5,681 nucleotides of DNA, from NCBI GenBank assembly GCA_030156305.1, contig JASGMZ010000194.1:1-5681 (forward strand), read 5' to 3'. The stretch is from Bacteroidales bacterium (GTDB lineage Bacteria > Bacteroidota > Bacteroidia > Bacteroidales > UBA12077). Shown here piece by piece: positions 1 through 5,681 of the stretch (positions are counted from its first letter, which is position 1; every line of letters begins with the position of its first letter). A program made the translations under genes and the position numbers. The notes beneath the pieces are model-generated. The model was given only the letters and a program-made list of their open reading frames with translations, was not told the DNA's origin and searched no databases.

Positions 1-46
1 ATTCGTAAAAACGATTAAAAAAGTTTATTTTTGTAATATAAACATA

Positions 47-79
47 TTTGTTTTACGCTGAATAAATAAAAATGTTTTG
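47..79 (+). promoter_or_regulatory. Weak candidate Bacteroidota-type promoter upstream of rarA
   Basis: The Bacteroidota housekeeping promoter is known to have TTTG near -33 and TAnnTTTG near -7. Here a TTTG at 47-50 is followed, after 21 bases, by the octamer at 72-79, which keeps the TTTG (76-79) but has AT in place of the leading TA. A start of transcription would then fall near 83-88, leaving a leader of about 40 bases. The match is partial and the region is very AT-rich, so chance is a serious alternative. No other regulatory element is convincing in the 127 bases before rarA. Confidence 0.2.
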
Positions 80-127
80 CTCAATAAAATTATCAAATAT
101 TGATCCAAAAATAAGAAAATTTAACTT

Positions 128-1420
128 ATGGCCATAAACCAACCTTTAGCAGACCGGATGCGTCCGAAGAACCTTGAAGATTATATAGGACAGGAACACC
201 TGGTAGGCGAGAATGCGATTTTACGAAAGGCTATTGAATCGGGAAATATTCCTTCTTTTATTTTATGGGGTCCTCCTGGTGTTGGCAAGACTACATTGGC
301 CCAAATTATTGCCAACCAGCAACAACGCCCTTTTTATACGTTAAGTGCAGTCCATTCTGGTGTTAAAGATGTTCGCGAAACCATTGAAAAAGCAAAAAAA
401 CAACAATTTTTTGATGCTCCTAATCCCATTTTATTTATTGATGAGATTCATCGGTTTAATAAATCACAACAGGATTCATTATTATCGGCTGTAGAGCAGG
501 GAACAATAATTTTAATCGGAGCAACTACCGAAAATCCTTCATTTGAGGTAATCTCTCCTCTCCTTTCCCGGTGCCAGGTATATGTACTAAAATCACTTGA
601 AGAAAAAGATTTAACCACATTAATTGAACGTGCCATAAAAGAAGATATCCATTTAAAACAGCTTCCCATTGAAATTGCTGAATATGAATCATTACTTCGG
701 TTTTCGGGTGGTGATGCCCGTAAGCTTTATAATACACTGGAATTAGTGATTAATACTGAAAAAGCAAAACAAAATAATGAGAAAATCATTATTGATAATA
801 AGAAAGTAGTAGATATTTTACAGGAAAATATTGCTACGTATGATAAAAATGGAGAACAACATTACGATATTATTTCGGCTTTTATAAAATCGGTACGTGG
901 AAGCGACCCAAATGCTGCGGTTTATTGGTTGGCACGAATGATTGAAGGAGGTGAAGACCCCAAATTTATCGCCCGCCGTTTGTTAATTTTAGCTGCTGAA
1001 GATATTGGGTTGGCCAACCCAAATGCTCTATTATTAGCCAATAACGGGTTTGACGCAGTGAATAAAATAGGATGGCCTGAATCGCGCATTATTCTTTCCG
1101 AAATAACCATTTATCTTGCCACCTCACCCAAAAGCAATTCGGCTTACCAGGCTATAAACGATGCTCAGCAATTAGTTGGTAAAACCGGAGACTTATCTGT
1201 GCCTCTGCATATCAGAAATGCTCCGACCAAATTGATGAAAAATTTAGGCTATGGCAAAAACTATAAATATGCACATAGCTATGAAGGAAATTTTGTTCAG
1301 GATGATTTTTTGCCTGATCAATTAAAAAGTACACTTATTTACACCCCTCAAAAAAATGCTAAAGAAGCAGAGCTCTTAAATCGATTAAAAAATCTCTGGA
1401 AAGGAAAATATAATTATTAA
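128..1420 (+). CDS. rarA: Replication-associated recombination protein A (RarA/MgsA), AAA+ ATPase
   Basis: This is a cytoplasmic AAA+ ATPase of the RarA/MgsA/WRNIP1 family, related to clamp-loader and RuvB-type ATPases. The family acts at stalled or gapped replication forks and interacts with SSB. The 430 residues are close to the E. coli length (about 447). Visible motifs are the N-terminal PLADRMRPKNLEDYIGQEHL signature, Walker A GPPGVGKT (48-55, Lys54), Walker B ILFIDEIHRF (101-110, Asp105/Glu106), sensor 1 GATTENPS (131-138), a likely arginine finger in LLSRC (Arg148) and sensor 2 in GGDARKLYN (Arg198). The C-terminal part from about residue 250 matches the family tetramerisation region, with EDPKFIARRLLILAAEDIG at 276-294 and the late HIRNAPTKLMKNLGYG stretch. 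The start is chosen because family homology begins within the first ten residues. There is no clear ribosome binding site, as is usual in Bacteroidota. All key residues are present and the gene looks intact. Confidence 0.97.
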   Translation: MAINQPLADRMRPKNLEDYIGQEHLVGENAILRKAIESGNIPSFILWGPPGVGKTTLAQIIANQQQRPFYTLSAVHSGVKDVRETIEKAKKQQFFDAPNPILFIDEIHRFNKSQQDSLLSAVEQGTIILIGATTENPSFEVISPLLSRCQVYVLKSLEEKDLTTLIERAIKEDIHLKQLPIEIAEYESLLRFSGGDARKLYNTLELVINTEKAKQNNEKIIIDNKKVVDILQENIATYDKNGEQHYDIISAFIKSVRGSDPNAAVYWLARMIEGGEDPKFIARRLLILAAEDIGLANPNALLLANNGFDAVNKIGWPESRIILSEITIYLATSPKSNSAYQAINDAQQLVGKTGDLSVPLHIRNAPTKLMKNLGYGKNYKYAHSYEGNFVQDDFLPDQLKSTLIYTPQKNAKEAELLNRLKNLWKGKYNY

Positions 1421-1455
1421 TTTTACGCACACAATTAACATAAACCCTTTACTAT

Positions 1456-2268
1456 ATGATTCATCAAATTCCTCATATAAAATTTACAGATACAAATCAG
1501 TTTTTTTTGCTTTCAGGCCCTTGTGTGGTTGAAAGTGAAGAAATGGTTTTTCGTATTGCGGAAAAAATTATTCAGATAACCGATACGCTAAAAATACCGT
1601 ATGTTTTTAAAGCTTCGTATCGAAAGGCAAACCGTTCGAGGCTTGACTCATTTACCGGAATAGGCGATGAAAAAGCATTAAAAATTTTAGGTAAAGTACG
1701 GGAACAATTAAAGGTTCCTGTAGTTACCGATATTCATACAGCCGAAGAGGCTGAAATGGCTGCACAATATGTGGATATTTTACAAATTCCGGCATTTCTT
1801 TGCCGCCAAACCGATTTGTTAATTGCTGCCGCAAAAACCAACAAGATTGTTAATATTAAAAAAGGACAGTTTTTATCGCCGGCATCTATGAAATTTGCTG
1901 TGGATAAAGTAGTTGAATCAGGAAATAAAAAAGTGATGTTAACCGAGCGAGGCACCATGTTTGGCTATCAGGATTTAATTATTGATTACCGTGGAATCCC
2001 CGAAATGCAACAATTTGGATACCCTGTAATTTTAGATATTACCCATAGTTTACAACAACCCAACCAGTCGTCGGGAGTAACCGGAGGAAAGCCAGAACTA
2101 ATTGAAACAGTTGCCAAAGCAGGAATTGCTGTAGGTGTTGATGGCATTTTTATTGAAACTCATCCTGAACCACAAAATGCAAAATCCGATGGGGCTAATA
2201 TGTTGCACTTAAATTATCTTGAAGATTTGTTGACCAAATTAACAAACATTAAAAAAGTTGTTTCGTAA
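1456..2268 (+). CDS. kdsA: 3-deoxy-8-phosphooctulonate synthase (KDO-8-P synthase), metal-dependent type
   Basis: This cytoplasmic enzyme condenses phosphoenolpyruvate with D-arabinose 5-phosphate to give KDO-8-phosphate, the precursor of the KDO that joins lipid A to the LPS core. The 270 residues form one DAHP-synthase-like TIM barrel. Family motifs seen are GPCVVES (21-27), IPYVFKASYRKANRSR (47-62), TDIHTAEEA (91-99), QIPAFLCRQTDLL (110-122), NIKKGQFLSP (133-142), ERGTMFGYQDL (164-174), DITHSLQQP (194-202), GIFIETHPEP (230-239) and SDGANML (244-250). Cys23, His197, Glu234 and Asp245 have the spacing of the metal ligands of the Aquifex enzyme, and SDGA replaces the CDGP of metal-independent forms. 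The metal-dependent class is therefore inferred. It starts 35 bases after rarA on the same strand, so co-transcription is likely. The first Met fits the family N-terminus. There is no clear ribosome binding site. Eight T (1501-1508) lie at codons 16-18 but the frame is intact. Confidence 0.97.
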   Translation: MIHQIPHIKFTDTNQFFLLSGPCVVESEEMVFRIAEKIIQITDTLKIPYVFKASYRKANRSRLDSFTGIGDEKALKILGKVREQLKVPVVTDIHTAEEAEMAAQYVDILQIPAFLCRQTDLLIAAAKTNKIVNIKKGQFLSPASMKFAVDKVVESGNKKVMLTERGTMFGYQDLIIDYRGIPEMQQFGYPVILDITHSLQQPNQSSGVTGGKPELIETVAKAGIAVGVDGIFIETHPEPQNAKSDGANMLHLNYLEDLLTKLTNIKKVVS

Positions 2269-2275
2269 CAAATTT
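2251..2275 (-). terminator. Weak terminator-like hairpin between convergent kdsA and the hybrid kinase gene
   Basis: Read on the minus strand, a 5-bp stem (TTGTT at 2271-2267 pairing with AACAA at 2262-2258) closes a 4-base loop. After one mismatch it can be extended by three A-T pairs. A run of six T follows at 2256-2251. This resembles an intrinsic terminator for the kinase gene, placed inside the 3' end of kdsA and overlapping both stop codons. The stem has a single G-C pair and would be unstable, so the call is tentative. On the plus strand the same stem has only a short T run after it. Confidence 0.22.
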
Positions 2276-4871
2276 ATGACAAGAACCGATTGATTTTATT
2301 CAAAAACAAATCGATGGAAATTGGTTTGGCTATATAATCGTCGCATCCTGCATCAATGCATTTATAACTATCTTGTGGCAATGCATAAGCTGTTTGAGCT
2401 ATAACCGGAATTTCAGCATTAAACTTTTTAATCTGTCTGGTGGTTTCGTATCCATCCATTACCGGCATTTGTATATCCATTAGAATCAAATCAATATCAC
2501 TGTTTGATTTTACCATTTCAATAGCTTCTTGTCCGTTTTTAGCCCAAATAAGATGAACATTTGTAATACTTAGCATTTCTTTGATAATTTCAAAATTAAT
2601 TTTTTTATCCTCTGCTACCAGTATTTTTTTATCTTTCCAATTAAATGAGGAAGGCTGAATAATTTTTGTGTTAGCTTTTTCGCTTTTATGAGGTATTTTA
2701 ACATAAAATGTAGATCCTTTGCCTAATGTAGATTCTACCCAAATTTTCCCATTCAATAATTGAGTAAGGTTTTTAGCAATTGAGAGCCCTATTCCTGCAC
2801 CATCATACTTTTTTGTAGCACCTTCATCAATTTGTCTAAATCGTTCAAAAATAATATCCTGGTATTGATCGTCTAAGCCAATGCCTGTATCTTTAACGTA
2901 AAACTGAATTTCTTTATCCGAGGGGTGGGTAAAACCAAATTCAATTCTTCCTTTTTCGGTAAATTTAATGGCATTATCAATTAAAACAGATAAAATTTGT
3001 TTTAACCTTACCGGATCAGAATAAATTATCAAATCATTTTCAATATTTTCATTCGCATAAAAGAAACGAATATCATCTTTTTTAAGTTTTATCAGTTGGC
3101 TGGTATAGTGATCGTACAAGAATTCTAAAATGGGATGTGGATTAAATTGTTTTTTTTCGATTTTAATTTCTCCCGATTCAATTTTTGCAAAATCAATAAT
3201 ATCATCAATTAAGTGAGTGAGCGTATCACAGCCTGTTTCAATTTGTTTGATATATTCAATTCGTTTATTTTTTTGCAATTGGCCTGTGGACAACAGTTGA
3301 GAAAACCCTCGAATGGCATTCAATGGAGTTCGGATTTCGTGTGACATATTAGCCAAAAAATTTGTTTTAAGCCGATCGGCTTCTTCGGCTTTTTCTTTAG
3401 CAATTTGTAAGCTTTCCAAAGTTTGCTTATGTTTCTTAATTTCTTCCAACAGTTTTTGATTGGTTTGTTCGAGTTTTGCTGTACGGTCTACTACCCTATC
3501 TTCAAGTTCTCTTTTAATTGTATTTAATTCTTGCTCTGTTTTCTTATGTTGATTAATTTCCTTTTTCAACTTAATTCCGCTTTTTCGTTGTAAACGGTTA
3601 TAAAATATTAATATAACGGCCATTAAAATTATTAATGCAGAGGTATATATGAGCATCTTATTTTGTGCTTCTTTTTTAGCCAATTCAGCATCTTTTAATT
3701 TCTGATCGAGTTTTAAAAACTCAATTTCTTTAGCTTGTTGCTCATTCTGAAATTGAGTTTCCATCTGCTCAATTTCTTTTATCTGTTTATCGTTAAGTAT
3801 AGATTTTTGAATATCATCATATTGTTTATAATATTTTAAAGCGTTAAGGTACGCTCCATTTTCTTCATAAATCTTTGATAGTGCCTCGTAATTATAGGCA
3901 GTATAATCACGTAAAGAATGTTTTTCGGCAAGCGATAAGCTTTGATTAAAATAATCGATAGATTTTGCCCTGTTTCCCAGATTTTTATAAACCGAACCTA
4001 AATTGTAAAATATATATACTAAAGCAGGTTTATAGTCTAACTCCTCAAAAACAATGAGCGCTTTTTGGTAATATTCAAGTGCCTTGGTATAATTTTCGTT
4101 TTGTTCATAAATTAATCCAATATTACTATAAGACGTCCCTATGCCGTTTTTATCTTTTAAATCATTGTAAATAGACAGGGATTGATGATAATAATTAAGC
4201 GACTGGGTATAATTTCCCCAATTATAATGAAGCACTCCGATATTCTGTAAAATAGCTGCTACTTTCGAACGGTTTCCTTTTTCTTTATATATTTCACTTG
4301 CTTTTTCGTAATAAAACAATGCTAAAGAATATTTTTTAATATCATTATACAGTGTGCCAATAACCTGATAATTATAAGCAACCTTTTCTTTGTCTCCCAA
4401 TTCTAAAAATATTTCAGCTGATTTTTGATAATTTTCTAGTGCATCATTGTAATGATTAAGGTATTGATTTGTTAGACCAAGATTATAATGAATATCGGCA
4501 AGCATCTTTTGTTCGTTCAGATGTTCGTATATTTTTAATGCTTCAGCAAAGTGTTGTAGAGCGCTTTTAAAATTGTCGTTATTGTAATAATATTTTCCTA
4601 AATAAAAATTGGCTAAACCTATGGATGCATTGTCGTTAGCATTTTCTGCTTCACGCAATAATTCCTGGGCATAATGATAAACATTTTCATCATTATCCGG
4701 GATGGAATGATCCAGAATATTTTTATAAATAACGACTTTTTCGTTGTAATCATGAGTGTTGTTAAGTTTTGAAATTAATGAATCAGTTTCAACTTGCTTT
4801 TGCTGAGCTGATAGTGATAATGAAAATGAAAAAAGATGTAATAGTATTAAGATTATAAAGAATTTTTTCAT
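2274..4871 (-). CDS. TPR-containing hybrid sensor histidine kinase/response regulator
   Basis: This is an 865-residue membrane hybrid kinase, apparently complete. In order it has a signal peptide (1-22, MKK, then a hydrophobic core ending SLSA before QQ), a TPR array (about 85-364), a coiled coil (about 365-403), one membrane helix (about 406-424), a second charged coiled coil (about 434-500), a HisKA dimerisation domain, a HATPase domain and a receiver. The H-box is NMSHEIRTPLNAI with phosphorylatable His511. The N-box is VLIDNAIKFT (Asn633), G1 is DTGIGL (661-666), the F-box is FERFRQ (675-680) and G2 is GAGIGLSI (691-698). The receiver (749-865) has Glu754/Asp755, phosphoacceptor Asp799 in LILMDIQMPVMDG, Thr827 and Lys849 in AKP. 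All catalytic residues are present. Signal peptide plus membrane helix place the TPRs in the periplasm, by inference. There is no DNA-binding domain or HPt, so the output partner lies elsewhere. It lies 36 bases after the SRPBCC gene. The ligand is unknown. Confidence 0.95.
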   Translation of the reverse strand: MKKFFIILILLHLFSFSLSLSAQQKQVETDSLISKLNNTHDYNEKVVIYKNILDHSIPDNDENVYHYAQELLREAENANDNASIGLANFYLGKYYYNNDNFKSALQHFAEALKIYEHLNEQKMLADIHYNLGLTNQYLNHYNDALENYQKSAEIFLELGDKEKVAYNYQVIGTLYNDIKKYSLALFYYEKASEIYKEKGNRSKVAAILQNIGVLHYNWGNYTQSLNYYHQSLSIYNDLKDKNGIGTSYSNIGLIYEQNENYTKALEYYQKALIVFEELDYKPALVYIFYNLGSVYKNLGNRAKSIDYFNQSLSLAEKHSLRDYTAYNYEALSKIYEENGAYLNALKYYKQYDDIQKSILNDKQIKEIEQMETQFQNEQQAKEIEFLKLDQKLKDAELAKKEAQNKMLIYTSALIILMAVILIFYNRLQRKSGIKLKKEINQHKKTEQELNTIKRELEDRVVDRTAKLEQTNQKLLEEIKKHKQTLESLQIAKEKAEEADRLKTNFLANMSHEIRTPLNAIRGFSQLLSTGQLQKNKRIEYIKQIETGCDTLTHLIDDIIDFAKIESGEIKIEKKQFNPHPILEFLYDHYTSQLIKLKKDDIRFFYANENIENDLIIYSDPVRLKQILSVLIDNAIKFTEKGRIEFGFTHPSDKEIQFYVKDTGIGLDDQYQDIIFERFRQIDEGATKKYDGAGIGLSIAKNLTQLLNGKIWVESTLGKGSTFYVKIPHKSEKANTKIIQPSSFNWKDKKILVAEDKKINFEIIKEMLSITNVHLIWAKNGQEAIEMVKSNSDIDLILMDIQMPVMDGYETTRQIKKFNAEIPVIAQTAYALPQDSYKCIDAGCDDYIAKPISIDLFLNKINRFLS
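3600..3656 (-). other. Transmembrane segment of the hybrid kinase
   Basis: Residues 406-424 of the kinase form an uncharged hydrophobic stretch (MLIYTSALIILMAVILIFY). It is followed by the basic segment NRLQRKSGIKLKK, which fits the positive-inside rule with the kinase core in the cytoplasm. It is the only membrane helix apart from the N-terminal signal peptide, so the TPR region is predicted to be periplasmic. Confidence 0.88.
3780..4619 (-). repeat. Seven tandem TPR units of exactly 40 residues (120-base period) in the kinase sensor region
   Basis: Seven helix-turn-helix units begin at residues 85, 125, 165, 205, 245, 285 and 325 of the kinase. The small residue of helix A is Gly at 92, 132, 172, 212, 252 and 292, and Ser at 332. 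The helix B small residue is Ala or Ser at 104, 144, 184, 224, 264, 304 and 344. The spacing is 40 residues each time, instead of the classic 34 of canonical TPRs. The 40-residue TPR variant (TPR_12-like) is known to bind peptides or proteins. The units are diverged from one another, so this is a protein repeat and not recent DNA duplication. About 30 residues before the first unit (44-78) also look helical and may be a degenerate cap. Confidence 0.9.
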
Positions 4872-4907
4872 GAAATTTTTTAAATGATTTTATGGGTTAA
4901 TGTAATA

Positions 4908-5291
4908 TTACTCCTCTTCAAAAAATGTTTTTAATGCTCCAAAATAATATTCATCCCAGCCTTTAATAATATTATCATATACTTCGTCTGGGATATTCGT
5001 ATGATTAAGCTCTATTTGAGCGCCTTTGTTTTTTTCATGAATCTTTATGGTTACAATGGAACGGTTATCTTGTTCGCCAAAATACCATTCTTGAACTATT
5101 TTTTTGTCTTTTTCAATTGTGAGATTTTTTCCTGAAATATCCCCATCCCAAAGTGTAAATTCTGTTCCTTCTTTATCGTCCATTATTGCCTTATAACCAG
5201 ACCATAATTCAATAGTAAAAGGATTTGTTAGTGCAATAAAAATCTCTTCGGGCGTTGCCGGAATAGTATAATATCTTTTATAATCTCGCAT
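4908..5291 (-). CDS. SRPBCC/AHSA1-like (START-fold) small protein
   Basis: This is a 127-residue protein with the pattern of the SRPBCC superfamily, close to the Activator of Hsp90 ATPase homologue 1-like group. Features seen are a first strand running into ATPEEIFIALTNPFTIELWSG (12-32), the central hairpin EFTLWDGDISGKNLTIE (44-60), then KIVQEWYFG (64-72), a strand ending in IELNHTNIPDE (93-103) and the closing helix IIKGWDEYYFGALKTFFE (108-125). Members form a hydrophobic cavity for lipids, ligands or partner proteins, and most bacterial ones have no known function. There is no signal peptide, so it is probably cytoplasmic. The ATG at 5291 fits the family start. The gene lies 24 bases after the coiled-coil gene and 36 bases before the kinase gene, so a shared transcript is likely. 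The specific ligand cannot be told, and the polyketide-cyclase-like label sometimes given to this fold is not supported. Confidence 0.85.
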   Translation of the reverse strand: MRDYKRYYTIPATPEEIFIALTNPFTIELWSGYKAIMDDKEGTEFTLWDGDISGKNLTIEKDKKIVQEWYFGEQDNRSIVTIKIHEKNKGAQIELNHTNIPDEVYDNIIKGWDEYYFGALKTFFEEE

Positions 5292-5315
5292 CTCTTAATT
5301 TTTTTATATTAATGC

Positions 5316-5681
5316 CTATAACTTTCCAATTTCTATATCATAAAGATATTTTGAAATACATTGGGAGTTTCTAAAATAGAAAGTTTCACCCCAAGGATGT
5401 TTAACTTTTAAATATACTTTAATGATTTTTTCCTCCACCATAATAGTACGGGTGATTTTCATTCCATATTTCTCAAACTCTTCAACCGTTTTACCTAAAG
5501 GGTATTCTTTTTTAATTTTTGATAGTTCATCGGCAACATTCTGACTTTGTTTCTCCTGGTTTAATTTTGCAGCTATAGCCTTAGCCTTGCGTTCTTCAAT
5601 ATCTTGCTGTATTTTCTTTTGTTCTTCCATTTTAGCCTGCACCTTTGCAGCTTCTTCGGCTTTTTTCCGCTCTTCAGCAAG
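5316..5681 (-). CDS. C-terminal part of a coiled-coil protein of unknown function (5' end outside the window)
   Basis: The frame stays open to the window edge, so at least 13 residues (LAEERKKAEEAAK) precede the GTG at 5642, and that GTG is probably not the true start. The visible 121 residues have two parts. Residues 1-59 are rich in Glu, Lys, Ala and Gln and look like a continuous charged coiled coil. Residues 60-121 form a compact domain with no low complexity: YPLGKTVEEFEKYGMKITR, two predicted strands (KITRTIMVEE and KIIKVYLKVKH), then PWGETFYFRNSQCISKYLYDIEIGKL to the TAG stop. I do not recognise a named family. The arrangement recalls a short C-terminal module (basic strand, then WG and aromatic YF, then an acidic end) that I associate from memory with coiled-coil proteins of Bacteroidota, which is unverified. 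Localisation cannot be judged without the N-terminus. It is first in the minus-strand gene run seen here. Confidence 0.8.
   Translation of the reverse strand, partial: LAEERKKAEEAAKVQAKMEEQKKIQQDIEERKAKAIAAKLNQEKQSQNVADELSKIKKEYPLGKTVEEFEKYGMKITRTIMVEEKIIKVYLKVKHPWGETFYFRNSQCISKYLYDIEIGKL

Noticed and set aside
448..737. Minus-strand open frames of about 70 residues inside rarA
   Set aside because: They lie antisense to a clearly real AAA+ gene, show no family motifs, and overlap each other in different frames.
922..1110. Minus-strand open frame of 62 residues inside the 3' half of rarA
   Set aside because: It is a shadow of a conserved coding region, with no recognisable domain or independent start signal.
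1501..1508. Run of eight T near the start of kdsA as a possible phase-variation tract
   Set aside because: Runs of this length are common in this AT-rich window (another of eight is at 3150-3157), and kdsA is expected to be essential, so on-off switching is unlikely.
1734..1958. Minus-strand open frame of 74 residues inside kdsA
   Set aside because: It is antisense to conserved active-site segments of kdsA, and its sequence is explained by that gene's codon pattern.
3792..4619. 120-base periodicity as a DNA tandem repeat or CRISPR-like array
   Set aside because: The period is in the protein only. The nucleotide units are strongly diverged and are fully explained by 40-residue TPR repeats.
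4866..4875. Perfect 10-base palindrome TTTCATGAAA over the kinase start codon
   Set aside because: It follows from an ATG flanked by A and T runs and has no extended stem, so there is no good case for translational control.
4902..4911. Perfect 10-base palindrome GTAATATTAC between the SRPBCC and kinase genes
   Set aside because: It is short, almost all A/T, overlaps the SRPBCC stop codon and has no flanking extension, so it is expected by chance.
5316..5642. GTG at 5642 as the true start of the coiled-coil gene
   Set aside because: The frame stays open to the window edge with the same coiled-coil composition (LAEERKKAEEAAK), so the gene continues upstream of the window.

Overview
The window suggests a Gram-negative, AT-rich member of the Bacteroidota. 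The lines of evidence are low G+C by eye, a KDO (lipopolysaccharide) biosynthesis gene, no clear Shine-Dalgarno sequence before any start, and a TPR-type hybrid sensor kinase of a kind common in that phylum. The genus cannot be assigned from this sequence alone.

Layout. Positions 1-127 are a non-coding leader with only a weak promoter candidate. Two plus-strand housekeeping genes follow, 35 bases apart: rarA (128-1420, a AAA+ ATPase acting at stalled replication forks) and kdsA (1456-2268, KDO-8-phosphate synthase, with the residues of the metal-dependent class). They are probably co-transcribed, although they belong to different pathways.

The rest lies on the minus strand and converges on kdsA with only 5 bases between stop codons. 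In transcription order it holds three genes. The first is the C-terminal part of a coiled-coil protein cut by the window edge (5681-5316). The second, after 24 bases, is a small SRPBCC/AHSA1-like protein (5291-4908). The third, after 36 bases, is an 865-residue hybrid histidine kinase (4871-2274). The kinase has a signal peptide, a seven-unit TPR array on a strict 40-residue period, one membrane helix, a coiled coil, a complete kinase core and a complete receiver domain. The tight spacing suggests one transcription unit, but no functional link among the three is demonstrated.

I see no mobile element, CRISPR array, RNA gene, attachment site or phage gene. The window reads as ordinary chromosome. 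The least explained parts are the truncated coiled-coil gene with its compact C-terminal domain, and the ligand and output partner of the TPR kinase. I do not find convincing evidence of a new multi-gene system.
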